A stretch of DNA of 64,000 nucleotides from Lachnospiraceae bacterium (GCA_019422065.1 JAHZEA010000010.1:30419-94418), one strand, 5' to 3'; shown: positions 36,014 through 45,895, counted from the first letter of the stretch. Notes: generated by a model not told the origin, from the letters alone. Translations and numbers: made by a program.

Positions 36014-36694
36014 CTATTTTTTACCGAACACATGGTTTCCTATTGAATATGTAATTGGCACAGACCAAATCCAACGGCTGGTTGCTGTTGCCGGGTTCCA
36101 ATAATACAAAGCGCCGCCTGTAGGGTCCCAGCCGTTAAGGGCATCCCTTGCGGCAGAGTAAGCCGTTTCGTTAGGTGTCAGATTAATCTGTCCGTCACGC
36201 ACGGCATCAAATGCCCCAGTCTGATAAACAACATCAGGTATAGTATTTGGAAAATTAGGGCTTTCTACCCTATTTAGTATAACAGCACCTATAGCTACCT
36301 GACCTTCGTAAGGCTCTCCGCGGCCCTCGGCATAAATAGCTCTTGATAAAACTTCCAAATCATACTGGGCGTTTACTTCGTCTAAAATGCCTAAAGCTGT
36401 TAGTGTGCTTTCTCCCACAATACCATCTGGTGTAAGGCCGTTATTCTGCTGAAAAAGCCGTACACCTTCATAAGTTCCATAGCCGTATATTCCATCAACA
36501 TTTCCGGAATAGTAACCTAAATCCTGCAGCCTTTGCTGTATTATCTTTACAGCATCTCCGCCTGAGCCGTATTGGAATATAGCTGTCATCTGGCTTTTTT
36601 CATAAGGCGTAAAAACAAATACCAAAGAAGAAAAAATAACAGCCGCTACCGAAAGCACAATATACATTCTTACCTTATTAAGACACTTAAACAT
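36014..36694 (-). CDS. sleB: Spore cortex-lytic enzyme, SleB type
   Basis: 226 residues. N-terminal membrane anchor or signal segment (VRMYIVLSVAAVIFSSLVFV), a peptidoglycan-binding repeat (GSGGDAVKIIQQRLQDLGYY to STLTALGI, about 45-105) and the SleB/CwlJ hydrolase domain with AIYAEGRGEPYEGQVAIGAV, whose Glu is catalytic. It degrades muramic-lactam cortex peptidoglycan at germination. ATG at 36694 chosen; a GTG three codons earlier is possible. It follows spoIIR and the ger operon, a coherent late-sporulation set. Confidence 0.9.
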   Translation of the reverse strand: MFKCLNKVRMYIVLSVAAVIFSSLVFVFTPYEKSQMTAIFQYGSGGDAVKIIQQRLQDLGYYSGNVDGIYGYGTYEGVRLFQQNNGLTPDGIVGESTLTALGILDEVNAQYDLEVLSRAIYAEGRGEPYEGQVAIGAVILNRVESPNFPNTIPDVVYQTGAFDAVRDGQINLTPNETAYSAARDALNGWDPTGGALYYWNPATATSRWIWSVPITYSIGNHVFGKK

Positions 36695-36716
36695 ATACTC
36701 CACCCCAAAAAGTATT

Positions 36717-37388
36717 TTAATCTATACTGTTAAAGCGTGTTTCAGCCTTTTTTACAGCTTCAACTGCGGCAAACTTAAAATTAATGCCATCTCTGTCCGC
36801 TATTACACTATATTCCTCATTTGAAAGAATATTCTTAAGTTCTTCTTGGGCTGTGGAGTCGGTTTCATTTTCCGAGCCGTATATGCAAAGTGACGGGTAC
36901 ATAACACACCACCAGTTTTGGCCTTTTGCTTGGCCTATATCAATTCTTACGGCATCATACATTCCCGAAGGAAGTGTTATGCCGTCATAGCTTTTAACGG
37001 GAAAAAGAGTTTTTTCAAATCTTACATTTACTGTATAATCACAGTTATTTTCAAAAATTATGCTTTCGGCCTTTGCCTTAATTTGGTCTTTGCTTTCTTC
37101 CAGTACTTTTATGCTTTCCTCACGGCTTTTGCATTCTTTCATTTTATCCCGCATAAAGTCAAGAACACCGTCACGCACTTTCAGCTTCAAGTCTTGGTCA
37201 AAATCACTGTTGCTGTTTGCTACAATATGCAGCCGCACTATTTTTTCGGCAATGCCGCTTTGAATATCGTCGGCATACGTTTTAAGTGAAACAATTACAG
37301 TAAAGGCTAATGAAACAATTACGGCAGCAGCTAATGAAATTATTAAATTCTTTTTTTCTTTTTTCAAAAACATTTTTAAACTTGTCAT
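36717..37388 (-). CDS. spoIIR: Stage II sporulation protein R
   Basis: 223 residues with one N-terminal membrane segment (LIISLAAAVIVSLAFTVIV) and the conserved SpoIIR body: EKIVRLHIVANSNSDFDQDL, LKVRDGVLDFM, and GQAKGQNWWCVMYPSLC. Secreted from the forespore, it triggers SpoIIGA to process pro-sigma-E in the mother cell. The start MTSLKMF was chosen because GGTGA precedes it. Confidence 0.95.
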   Translation of the reverse strand: MTSLKMFLKKEKKNLIISLAAAVIVSLAFTVIVSLKTYADDIQSGIAEKIVRLHIVANSNSDFDQDLKLKVRDGVLDFMRDKMKECKSREESIKVLEESKDQIKAKAESIIFENNCDYTVNVRFEKTLFPVKSYDGITLPSGMYDAVRIDIGQAKGQNWWCVMYPSLCIYGSENETDSTAQEELKNILSNEEYSVIADRDGINFKFAAVEAVKKAETRFNSID

Positions 37389-37446
37389 ATTAATCACCAT
37401 AAACAATATTGACAGTTAATTCAAAATGTAATCAAAAAAATAATTT

Positions 37447-38472
37447 TTATTTTTCCTCAACATGAATTTCTAAATTAATAACCATGTTTTTAAACATATC
37501 TTCACTATAAAACTTGTTGTAAAGAGCATTGTCCTGCCTTTTAAGCCTTTGAGCAATACCTAAAGCGTCGCAGTTAAGGTACTGAAGCTTTTCTACAGAT
37601 GAAAGGCATTTTTCTTTTATCTGCTGAGATAATATTTCAGATGATTCTTCAGGATAATTAAATCCGTCTGAGCGTTTTACTTTAAAGCTTATGTCATAAT
37701 TAGCCTTTAAAACACCGTCTTGCTCATAAAACTCAACATTGCTTACATTTTTTTCTATATTAAACGGCACCGCTTCTGAATTAATGTTTATGGTTTCATT
37801 TCTGCCTTTGCCCTCACCTAAAACATATATAAATCCCTGCATTTGGTTGTTGTCAAACACACCTTTTTTTATGTTGTCTGTAAATATAACTCCGCCGTTT
37901 ATTATTAAATTTTCATCCTCTGCATCAACTAACGGAATTACTATACCGTTTTGGGTATCAAGCTTTTTAACAGCCTCAGCAAGGGTCAGCCTTTGTGTTG
38001 AATAAAGGCGGTCCTTATTATTTTTATAAAAATCCCAAATATAAAGCCCGTCACCGGAATTGCTGACTGTGGATATAATGCCAGAAGCACTGTTTTCGGC
38101 ACAAAGTACAACTGTATCCATACTTATATCGCCATTTGACGATAAATCAAGCAAAATTTCATTTAAACTTCCGTTTTCTGAGGCACTGCGGCCTATAACT
38201 ACCGCCTTTAAATGGCCAAAATACATCTGCCTTTTGCCTGAAGATAAAACTTTATCCGTTACAGCAGCTGTAGGAGATATAACATCTGCTTTTGCAGCTG
38301 AGTACATGTCTTTTCCGTCTGGTTCAATAAAGCATAATGAAATTTTATATCCGTTATTTGTTTCAGCATCATATCCAACTGTAGAAACAAAATTCCTGCC
38401 TTCAATTTCGTTTCCGCCACAGCCGGTAACCAAAAAAGGCAGTATTAAAACAAACCCAATAAGCCTTTTCAT
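37447..38472 (-). CDS. gerAC: Ger(x)C-family spore germination lipoprotein (GerAC-like)
   Basis: 341 residues with a lipoprotein signal (LILPFLVTGCGGNEIEG, lipobox Cys about 18) and the opening FVSTVGYDAE typical of the C subunit of germinant receptors. The C-terminal domain has the alternating pattern LKANYDISFKVKRSD. Anchored on the outer face of the spore inner membrane together with the A and B subunits. Overlaps the B gene by 4 bp. Confidence 0.93.
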   Translation of the reverse strand: MKRLIGFVLILPFLVTGCGGNEIEGRNFVSTVGYDAETNNGYKISLCFIEPDGKDMYSAAKADVISPTAAVTDKVLSSGKRQMYFGHLKAVVIGRSASENGSLNEILLDLSSNGDISMDTVVLCAENSASGIISTVSNSGDGLYIWDFYKNNKDRLYSTQRLTLAEAVKKLDTQNGIVIPLVDAEDENLIINGGVIFTDNIKKGVFDNNQMQGFIYVLGEGKGRNETININSEAVPFNIEKNVSNVEFYEQDGVLKANYDISFKVKRSDGFNYPEESSEILSQQIKEKCLSSVEKLQYLNCDALGIAQRLKRQDNALYNKFYSEDMFKNMVINLEIHVEEK

Positions 38473-39548
38473 TTTTTCCTCCTTAAAAGAGATGCTATAG
38501 GCGCTAAAAGCATAACGCCATACATAGCCAAATTAAAACCGTATACACTGTATACCGCTTCAAAACCGCCTTTTCTTAAAGCACATAAACAAAAAAACAA
38601 CAGCACAGCACAAGATATTAATACCGAAAATACCCTGTTTATACTTTTAAATATGCTCTCCAGTATTGCAGAAGATATATGCACACTTAAAGATGTAAGT
38701 ATAAATGATGAAAACACATAAAAACCGCTCATTAAAACTTCTTGCCTTTCAACAAGTGAGCCGGGAAATTCAACATAATTCATCATCTGAATAACAGGCC
38801 AAAGCTTTCTTTTAGACTCTTCCACGCCAAAACAGCTTACGGCAAGTGCTGTACCAAAAGACAAAACAACTGTTATAATTAAAAATGCCGCAAAAACCGA
38901 AAAAGCCGTGTGCTTTGTATTTTGGCCGTTAGGCAGCATTATAAAAACATATCCTGCAACACTTAAAGCAGAAAAACTCATAAAAGCGCCTTTTAAAATA
39001 CCACGCCACTCATCAGGCGTAGGCTTAAGTGTTATTAAGTCCATAGACGGAGCTGATATTACAAATATAAATATAATAAATGCAAGCATAAGCACAGCAG
39101 CTATTTCGGATATACGCCCAACGCACTCTCTTCCACGTAAAGCCGTATAAAACGCCACAAAAACTATAAGAAGCGCCGCAAACAAACTGCTTACGCTCTT
39201 TTCCATTGTAAAATGCACCATTCTGGCAGTTGTAGAGAGCTGAAACCCACCATATACCGATGCATACACAAAAATAGCCGCAAGCACTAAAAAACCTAAA
39301 AACTTGCCTAAACTGTTATATACAACATTTTCGTAACTGTCGGTTATACTTTTGCCTGTAAGCCTTACAAGTATATAAAAAAATACGGAGGCGGCAAAGC
39401 CGCCTAAAAATACACTTATATATGCTCCGCCCCCGGCTGTTTCTATAATTCCAAGAGGAGCCGATACAGCTGTGCAGCCTAAAAAAGCCGCTACAATTAC
39501 TGCCAAAAGCTGATTATTTGAAATTTTATTGTTGCATGAGAAATTCAT
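38469..39548 (-). CDS. gerAB: Spore germination protein GerAB-like (endospore germination permease)
   Basis: 359 residues, about ten membrane spans, of the amino acid-polyamine transporter fold. The N-terminus NNQLLAVIVAAFLGCTAVSA and the GAFMSFSALSVAGYVFIMLP region fit GerAB subunits, which bind the germinant. The ATG overlaps the gerAA stop by 4 bp and its stop overlaps gerAC, so the three are translated as one unit. Confidence 0.92.
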   Translation of the reverse strand: MNFSCNNKISNNQLLAVIVAAFLGCTAVSAPLGIIETAGGGAYISVFLGGFAASVFFYILVRLTGKSITDSYENVVYNSLGKFLGFLVLAAIFVYASVYGGFQLSTTARMVHFTMEKSVSSLFAALLIVFVAFYTALRGRECVGRISEIAAVLMLAFIIFIFVISAPSMDLITLKPTPDEWRGILKGAFMSFSALSVAGYVFIMLPNGQNTKHTAFSVFAAFLIITVVLSFGTALAVSCFGVEESKRKLWPVIQMMNYVEFPGSLVERQEVLMSGFYVFSSFILTSLSVHISSAILESIFKSINRVFSVLISCAVLLFFCLCALRKGGFEAVYSVYGFNLAMYGVMLLAPIASLLRRKK

Positions 39549-41020
39549 TTGTTGCCCTCCTTGTTTTTAAAGAGCATACGTATTTTTTGACCTGCTTTGG
39601 CAAAAACAGGCCTTTTGCGCATTTTTCTTAAAGGCACTCGTAATATGCTGTCTTTAAAATCCGTGTAATTGTTTGCACTTCCGCCGCAGAATGGGTATAA
39701 ATACGGCACTCCGTAGCTTTCAAGTGAAGCAAGGTGAGCAAGCACAAGAAAAACGGAAGTATAAAACCCAAATAAACCGAAAAAAGCTGACATAAAAATT
39801 ATTAGGTACTTTACAATACGCAAAGCAGAAACAAAAGCCGGGTTAGGCACTGCAAAAGAGCAGATACCGCTTAGAGCCGCCATTATAACTACAACAGGAC
39901 CAACTATTCCAGCTTCTACCGCAGCGGAACCAATAACTATACCGCCTACTATACCAAAAGCCGAGCTTACAGGTGAAGGCAGCCTTACTCCAGCCTCTCT
40001 TAAAAGCTCAAAAGCCGTTTCCATTATAAGCACCTCGGCTATAGCCGGAAAAGGTACATAAGCCCTTCCGGACGCTATTTTAAGTGCCAGTGAGGTAGGT
40101 ATCAAATCTGGTCTGTATACTGTAAGGGCTATATAAAGCCCCGGAAGCGCAACAGATAAAATTGCGGCAAAGAACCTTAAAATACGCATAAAGCTCATTA
40201 TTTCCCATCTTTCATAGTAGTCCTCTGCCGACTGGAAAAATATATTAAGTGTTGAAGGCACAAGTATAACAAAAGGCGAATTATCTACAACTACCGCCAC
40301 TCTGCCCTCGTATATGGCTGAAGCCGCTTTATCCGGTCTTTCCGTAAGCTGAAGCTGCGGAAAAGGCGATGAATACCTCTTTTCCATAAACTGCTCCAAA
40401 TAGCCGCTGTCAAGTATACAGTCTACATCCAACGACTTAATTTGGCTTATAACATTCTCCACCAGTTCCTCTTTTGCCACATCTTTTAAATACAAAACAG
40501 CTATATCTGTTTTGCTTCGCCTTCCGCATTTAAACCTGCGCACTTTTAATGCCGTATCCCTTATTCTTCGTCTTATAAGCACGGTATTCATGCTGCCAAG
40601 CTCAGTAAAAGCGTCTTTAGGGCCTTGAACCACAACTTCTGTTTTAGCTTCCGGTATTCCCCTTGACGGCCAGCCTTTAGTTGAAATAACAACAGCACGG
40701 TTGTCATTTTCTACAAGAAGTACCGTATCACCTAAAAGTACAGCGTCAAAAACTTCTTCAAAACTTTGAACCAGTTTTGTTTCTCCAACAGCTATTAAGT
40801 TGTTCTGCATATCAAACGCGTCAAAATTTTTTTCTCCGCGTACCATAATATTAGTAAGAATGCCGTCCTCAATAGTTGTTCCTCTTATTATATTATCAGC
40901 ATAAATTAGGAAGCATTTTGTACCGTTATTTTCAAACTCCTTAAAAACTATATCATCAGAGCCGTAAAGTGTGTTTTTAATATATTCCTTGTTTTTATTC
41001 AGCTCTTTATAAAGCTCCAT
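39545..41020 (-). CDS. gerAA: Spore germination protein GerAA-like
   Basis: 491 residues. A cytosolic N-terminal domain of about 280 residues contains YLKDVAKEELVENV and the motif VVDNSPFVILVPSTLNIFFQS, followed by about five membrane spans with RPDLIPTSLALKIASGR and LPSPVSSAFGIVGGIVIG, all characteristic of GerA family receptors/ion channels. ATG at 41020 is preceded by GGTG; alternative starts lie 6 and 9 bp upstream. First gene of the germination receptor operon. Confidence 0.95.
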   Translation of the reverse strand: MELYKELNKNKEYIKNTLYGSDDIVFKEFENNGTKCFLIYADNIIRGTTIEDGILTNIMVRGEKNFDAFDMQNNLIAVGETKLVQSFEEVFDAVLLGDTVLLVENDNRAVVISTKGWPSRGIPEAKTEVVVQGPKDAFTELGSMNTVLIRRRIRDTALKVRRFKCGRRSKTDIAVLYLKDVAKEELVENVISQIKSLDVDCILDSGYLEQFMEKRYSSPFPQLQLTERPDKAASAIYEGRVAVVVDNSPFVILVPSTLNIFFQSAEDYYERWEIMSFMRILRFFAAILSVALPGLYIALTVYRPDLIPTSLALKIASGRAYVPFPAIAEVLIMETAFELLREAGVRLPSPVSSAFGIVGGIVIGSAAVEAGIVGPVVVIMAALSGICSFAVPNPAFVSALRIVKYLIIFMSAFFGLFGFYTSVFLVLAHLASLESYGVPYLYPFCGGSANNYTDFKDSILRVPLRKMRKRPVFAKAGQKIRMLFKNKEGNK

Positions 41021-41081
41021 ACACATCACCGTTATTTATTATCAACATGTAAATGAATATTATACCTTTAAAGGAAATAAA

Positions 41082-41109
41082 AAAAGCAGACACTTTTTAA
41101 AGTGTCTGC
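41082..41109 (-). terminator. Terminator of the TolC-family operon
   Basis: Perfect GCAGACACTTT/AAAGTGTCTGC hairpin followed by T6 on the minus strand. Confidence 0.85.
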
Positions 41110-41132
41110 CTTTTTAATATTTTAGTATTTAA

Positions 41133-42269
41133 TTATGACTGAGAAGAGCTTGATGAGCTTGAAAGCATATAAGGATGCTCAAACTGGAAAACAAGTAAGT
41201 CATGGCTTGATGTGTTAGAGAGAATATCATTTTCAGCACTCTTAACAGCAAGCTCTGCCTGTTTAAGTTCGAGCTCTGTAATATTGCCAAGTTCATATTT
41301 TACCTTAGCTGTTTCGTAAGATGTCTGAGCATCAGTTAAAGCTGCCTCTAAAGATTCTCTTGTTGATTCAAGCTGTATAATTGAGTTATAGCCGTTTATA
41401 ATACTTGTTCTTAAATTCTTTTGAGTATCTCCTAATTCCCTGTCAGCTGAGTTAACATTGTTTTCTTTTGATAAATAGCTGTAAGGCTCAGTATCATAAA
41501 GTGATATTTTTTTCTGGTACTCAGCATCTTCCAAATTAGCTTTAGCTACCATAACACTTGGGTCTGACTCAGTTTTAACATTAATATAACCTTCAAGGCC
41601 TGTTGTCATAGTAAATGGCTCATATTCAAGATTGTAATCAATCTCAAACTCTGTGCCTTTAGCAAGGCCGATTGAGCTAGCTAAGCTTTCGTATACATTA
41701 TCAATAGTAAGCTCAGCAGTTGTAACATTACTCATCATTTTAGTTATTTCATTTCTTGCCGTTTCCAATTCATTATCGCTTATCATACCAAGGCTGTGTT
41801 TCATAACAAGCTGAGAATATTCTTCCTGTTTAAGCTGAAGGCTCTCTTTTGTAAGCTCAAGGGCATTTTCAGAAGTAACAATAGTGTTAAAATAGTTTTT
41901 AACCATAAGCTCAGCAGTTTCTTCAAGCATCTGTTTCTGGTACCTGTAAGACTTTGTATTTGTATCTATTGTACCAATGCTGCTAAGTAATGAACCAATG
42001 CTGGAATCTACAGTTACGTCATTACTTACATAAGGATAATATCCTTCAAGGCTTGTAAAAAGAGCCTCTTTATTCTTTTCCATAAGCTCAACAGCATCAT
42101 CAATAGAAGCTATTGAAGTTGTGTTTTTAATGGCACGCTCAACGGCATCATCATAAGTAATTACTACTTTTGTTTCTTCTTCGCTAGAAGAACTGTTGGC
42201 AGCAAAAGCATTGGCTGAAATAACCATTGTAAATGCCAAAGCCATGGCTGTTAATTTTTTTAAATTCAT
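41133..42269 (-). CDS. TolC-family exported protein
   Basis: 378 residues with a signal peptide (LTAMALAFTMVISANAFA). The rest is two long coiled-coil repeats (ELTKESLQLKQEEYSQLVMK and SLEAALTDAQTSYETAKVKY), with the small-residue ending KYELGNITELELKQAELAV typical of TolC/OEP family helices. The tail is serine-rich. Such proteins occur in monoderm Clostridia, where no outer membrane is expected, so their role is unclear. An RND adaptor and pump lie 2 kb away, but inside the inserted element. Confidence 0.82.
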   Translation of the reverse strand: MNLKKLTAMALAFTMVISANAFAANSSSSEEETKVVITYDDAVERAIKNTTSIASIDDAVELMEKNKEALFTSLEGYYPYVSNDVTVDSSIGSLLSSIGTIDTNTKSYRYQKQMLEETAELMVKNYFNTIVTSENALELTKESLQLKQEEYSQLVMKHSLGMISDNELETARNEITKMMSNVTTAELTIDNVYESLASSIGLAKGTEFEIDYNLEYEPFTMTTGLEGYINVKTESDPSVMVAKANLEDAEYQKKISLYDTEPYSYLSKENNVNSADRELGDTQKNLRTSIINGYNSIIQLESTRESLEAALTDAQTSYETAKVKYELGNITELELKQAELAVKSAENDILSNTSSHDLLVFQFEHPYMLSSSSSSSQS

Positions 42270-42291
42270 ATTAAGCTGTCACACTCCCAAA

Positions 42292-43053
42292 TTAATCATC
42301 GTCGTCTGTACCTGCATCATAAGTAAAGTGGAACTCATGAACGTCTTCTTTATTATTAGTGTTGTCTCTAACAACAAGCTCAAGGTCACAGTCAAGCTTT
42401 CCGTCTTCTGTAAGCTCAAATGTAACATAGCCTTCTTTGTCCTCATCAGGCTTAATGTCTGCTAAATACCAAGAATCATCCTGCTGATTGCTAATTTTTG
42501 TAAGAGATATTTCTTCACCGTTAACAGTCAATTTAGACTTTGAAGGCTGAAGCTGAAGATTTACAGAACTACTCTTTTCGTTTTCAACTTTAACAAGAAT
42601 CTTTGTTGTATTGTTATATGTGTTTCTTGAAACACCGGTAACTTCTACAGTATAGTTATCCTTGCTTGATTTTTGAGGAAGGCTGCTGTATGTATAATTT
42701 ACATCTTTGCCTTCTGATGATTCTTTGTCAATATACACTGGAACTTCTTTAATAACCTCAACTTCTTTTTCTACTACCTTTTCAGGAAGGTTAACAGAAA
42801 CTGTTTTTGATACTGTATCATAAGTAGCTTCTCCACCAAGAGATTCAGTAATAAACCTCAAAGGTACATATGTGTAACCGTTGTAATTAAGTGTAGGCTG
42901 GTCTGTTGCATCTACTTTGCTTCCGTTAATATTAAATGAAACATCGTTCCATAATTTAGCTGTAACGTCGCTGTAAGCCGCCATAGCTGTAACTGTAACC
43001 ATGCATAAAGAACCTGCAACAAAACCCATAGCTACAGACTTAAAATTTTTCAT
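42292..43053 (-). CDS. Exported stalk-domain protein
   Basis: 253 residues. Signal peptide (SVAMGFVAGSLCMVTVTAMA), one copper-amine-oxidase-like stalk module (LNYNGYTYVPLRFITESLGGEA), a coiled connector (EKEVEVIKEVPVY) and a C-terminal beta domain (about 130-250) with an acidic end. It lies 22 bp upstream of the TolC-like gene and is probably cotranscribed; both are exported and may act together at the envelope. Confidence 0.8.
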   Translation of the reverse strand: MKNFKSVAMGFVAGSLCMVTVTAMAAYSDVTAKLWNDVSFNINGSKVDATDQPTLNYNGYTYVPLRFITESLGGEATYDTVSKTVSVNLPEKVVEKEVEVIKEVPVYIDKESSEGKDVNYTYSSLPQKSSKDNYTVEVTGVSRNTYNNTTKILVKVENEKSSSVNLQLQPSKSKLTVNGEEISLTKISNQQDDSWYLADIKPDEDKEGYVTFELTEDGKLDCDLELVVRDNTNNKEDVHEFHFTYDAGTDDDD

Positions 43054-43246
43054 TTAAATATTCCTCCATTCCTCAAACTTTATAATTAAAATAATGCCTT
43101 ACATTGGTATTTTACAGCCTGCATGCTCAAATTACAATTACAAATTATTTACAAAAGCACATGTTTAAAAAAAATTAACAGTTTATTAATAAAGTAGTAA
43201 AGGAACAACCTTTTTAACTAATATACTATACCGGAGGTGTTAGTAT

Positions 43247-43801
43247 ATGAAAAAAATAATTAAAGTTAAAAAGCGTATTTTTATTGTTGCATCAGCCTGC
43301 ATATTTGCTCTCTGTCTGCTTTCATTTACCCGCCCGGCAGCAATAAGTGTTTTTAGTTCTTTTTCACAAGGTGAACGAAAACTGCCTATTTACTGCGTAG
43401 ATACTCCAGAAAAGAAAATATCAGTTAGCTTTGATGCTGCTTGGGGTGCTGACGATACTGACCAACTGCTTCAAATACTTGCTGATAATGATGTAAAAGC
43501 AACATTTTTTATGTGCGGATACTGGGTTGACAAATATCCGGAAGAAGTTAAGAAAATAGCTGAAGCCGGTCATGATTTAGGCAACCATTCCGCAACACAC
43601 CCACATATGAATTCCCTTTCAAGCGAGCAGATAAAAACAGAGCTGGAACAGACCCACCAAAAAGTTCTTGACTTAACAGGAGTAAGCATGAATCTTTTCA
43701 GGCCTCCCTTTGGTGAATACAACAACACAGTAATACAAACTGCAAATGACTGTGGTTATTACCCTATCCAGTGGGACGTTGAAACAAATGCCATGAAGTA
43801 A
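43247..43801 (+). CDS. pdaB: PdaB-like spore polysaccharide deacetylase, 5' part, interrupted by element
   Basis: Codons 1-178 belong to the deacetylase: an N-terminal membrane anchor (IFIVASACIFALCLLSF), then the NodB motifs KISVSFDAAWGADDT (metal Asp), GNHSATHPHM (metal His pair) and LFRPPFGEYN. The sequence follows the family up to QWDV, then reads six foreign residues (ETNAMK) and stops. Motif 4 (DSLDW) and motif 5 (ILFHN) are missing here but found at 59315-59557. PdaB-type enzymes act on cortex or spore peptidoglycan late in sporulation. GGAGG precedes the ATG. As it stands the product should be inactive; precise excision at GA (43781-43782) restores it. Confidence 0.92.
   Translation: MKKIIKVKKRIFIVASACIFALCLLSFTRPAAISVFSSFSQGERKLPIYCVDTPEKKISVSFDAAWGADDTDQLLQILADNDVKATFFMCGYWVDKYPEEVKKIAEAGHDLGNHSATHPHMNSLSSEQIKTELEQTHQKVLDLTGVSMNLFRPPFGEYNNTVIQTANDCGYYPIQWDVETNAMK
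43767..43793. other. attL: left junction of the serine-recombinase element
   Basis: TCCAGT (43767-43772), 8 bp, the crossover dinucleotide GA (43781-43782), 4 bp, AATGCCA (43787-43793). The left half comes from the deacetylase gene (attB side) and the right half from the element (attP side). Confidence 0.85.
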
Positions 43802-43945
43802 AATTACGGCATACATTCCAATAAGATAATTTTAGTTTTATCACAAAACTATATTTTATGTCAATATAAATTACACCAAAATATTTTATTAAAAATATTT
43901 AATGATTTTATTGCCTTAATACGTTCTTTAAAGCATATATTTGTA

Positions 43946-44006
43946 TTGACACAGAAATAGTTTTATAGTAAAATCAATTCCCGTAATATAGTTTTATTGT
44001 AAATCA
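43946..44006 (+). promoter_or_regulatory. marR-RND promoter with twin operator
   Basis: TTGACA (43946-43951), 17 bp, TAAAAT (43969-43974). ATAGTTTTATAGTAAAATCA (43957-43976) overlaps the -10 box and recurs as ATAGTTTTATTGTAAATCA at 43988-44006. These are probable binding sites of the adjacent MarR protein, giving autorepression. Confidence 0.7.
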
Positions 44007-44028
44007 TTGTTTATGGAGACGATAAAAT

Positions 44029-44481
44029 ATGGAAAACTCAAACGAAAACATACCTAAATTAATCAATGACTTACTGACATTTAATATGCGTTTGGGATGC
44101 ATAATGCGGAACAAGTTTAATGTAAACGGTAAGGGCCAGTTTGAAATATCTATGCGGCAGTTTCAAATTTTATTAGCTCTAAGGCTAAATAGTATAGACA
44201 GTATTTCAGGCTTAGAGCAGCTGTTCAATATAAGTAAAAGCAGCCTTTCTTTAACCATATCAAAAATGGAAAAGTCAGGCCTTATACATAAAGAACAGCT
44301 TCCGGATGATAAAGACAAACGGATGGTACATTTAAAAATTACATCAAAAGGTGAAGAAATAACAAAGAAGTTCGATGAAATAATTTGCGAATCCTTCACA
44401 GATTTTTATAAGACATTAAATGAAAAGCAGAAAGAATATTTAAAAATCGGAGTAAATAGTTTAGTCAAAGTATTTGAATAG
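44029..44481 (+). CDS. MarR-family transcriptional regulator
   Basis: 150 residues with a winged helix: FEISMRQFQILLALRLNSID, recognition helix LFNISKSSLSLTISKMEKSG, wing DDKDKRMVHLKITSKGEE. It likely represses its own operon with the RND pump through the twin repeat upstream, and is released by a phenolic or lipophilic ligand. The ribosome site is weak (GGAGA). The next gene starts 13 bp downstream. Confidence 0.9.
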   Translation: MENSNENIPKLINDLLTFNMRLGCIMRNKFNVNGKGQFEISMRQFQILLALRLNSIDSISGLEQLFNISKSSLSLTISKMEKSGLIHKEQLPDDKDKRMVHLKITSKGEEITKKFDEIICESFTDFYKTLNEKQKEYLKIGVNSLVKVFE

Positions 44482-44494
44482 GAGGATATCATTA

Positions 44495-45895
44495 ATGAAA
44501 AGAAGAATTATACCATCAGCTTTAATAGCCGCCCTTGTGGCCGCAACAATGCTCACTGCCTGTGGCAAAAGCGATGATACACAGGCAGCAAACTCTGCAG
44601 AAAATACAGCTGTTACTTACGTTGAGGTACTTAATACATCATCAGACTCAATAAAGAACGAGTATCTTTACAGCGGCACTGTAAAGCCGGTTAACGAGCT
44701 TACAGTTTCCGGCACAATACAAGGAAAAGTTGCCTCTGTAAATTTTGATGTAGGAGACTATGTAAACGCCGGCGATGTGCTTTATACAATGGACACATCC
44801 GATATACTTAACTCCAAAAGAGTAGCAGAAGCATCTTTAGCTACAGCTGAGGCTAATATCCAGTCAGCTCAGACAAGCCTTGACCTTGTAAATGGCGCAT
44901 CTATGCAAAGCCAGATAGAATCAGCTAAGGCAGCTTTGGATAAAGCAGAAGTAGCTTATAACACAGCTAAAACAAATTATGAAAATAATAAGGTGCTTTA
45001 TGAAAATGGTATTATAAGCCAGACAGAAATGGATAATATTACCGATACATACTCAAATGCCGAAATAGCATACAACCAAGCTAAAGAATCTTATAACCTT
45101 ACAATGCAGATGCCTGATGAAAACCTTAGAAAGGCACAAGACGCACTTGAAATAGCTCAGGCTTCAAAAGAAAGTGTTATAGCACAAATCAATTCATATA
45201 ATAAATCACTTTCAGACGCAGTTGTAAAAAGCCCAATTTCAGGCTATGTTACAGCATGCAATGTTGACGCCGGAACAGTGCTTGCATCCAGCGAACCGTT
45301 TAAAATTTCTGATACATCAAAAGTTACTATTAATGTAAGTGTATCAGAAGAAATAATAAACTCTATAACAATCGGCCAAACAGTTTCAGTTACAATACCG
45401 GCTGTATCCAGTGTAGCTAAAATAGGAACAATTAAAACTATAAATCCGGCAGCTAACCAAGGCGGCACATATGACGTTGAAATAGAAATAGATAATGCTG
45501 ACGGAAAACTTAAAAGCGGTATGTTTGGTGAGGTAAGCTTTGTAAAAGATGAAAGCGATAAAACCATTGTACTTCCTGTAGATTCTGTTATTACAAAAGG
45601 CGGTGAAAAATACGTATTTGTAATGAAAGATAACAAAGCCGTTAAAACACCTGTTCAAACAGGCATAGAAAACGGCAATGAAGTAGAAATTACAAGCGGC
45701 CTTACAGAAAACATGGACGTAGTAGTTAAAGGTCAAACATATCTTGAAGACGGAGACCATATAGAAGTAGCTCCAGATACATACAACGCCGAAGACAATG
45801 AGGCATTAATAAACGGCGAAGAAACATCACAAGACTCATCATCATCGTCATCAGCAGCCGTATCCTCCGCTGATTCCGACAAAAAGGAGGAATAA
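44495..45895 (+). CDS. RND efflux adaptor subunit (membrane fusion protein), lipoprotein
   Basis: 466 residues. Lipoprotein signal ending MLTACGKSDD; lipoyl-like half-motifs (GKVASVNFDVGDYVNAGDVL and VKSPISGYVTACNVDAGTV) around a long coiled-coil hairpin (about 105-240); beta-barrel domain; serine-rich acidic tail. Links an RND pump to its partner protein. The start MKRRIIPS has AGGAGG before it. Tightly followed by the pump gene (3 bp). Confidence 0.92.
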   Translation: MKRRIIPSALIAALVAATMLTACGKSDDTQAANSAENTAVTYVEVLNTSSDSIKNEYLYSGTVKPVNELTVSGTIQGKVASVNFDVGDYVNAGDVLYTMDTSDILNSKRVAEASLATAEANIQSAQTSLDLVNGASMQSQIESAKAALDKAEVAYNTAKTNYENNKVLYENGIISQTEMDNITDTYSNAEIAYNQAKESYNLTMQMPDENLRKAQDALEIAQASKESVIAQINSYNKSLSDAVVKSPISGYVTACNVDAGTVLASSEPFKISDTSKVTINVSVSEEIINSITIGQTVSVTIPAVSSVAKIGTIKTINPAANQGGTYDVEIEIDNADGKLKSGMFGEVSFVKDESDKTIVLPVDSVITKGGEKYVFVMKDNKAVKTPVQTGIENGNEVEITSGLTENMDVVVKGQTYLEDGDHIEVAPDTYNAEDNEALINGEETSQDSSSSSSAAVSSADSDKKEE

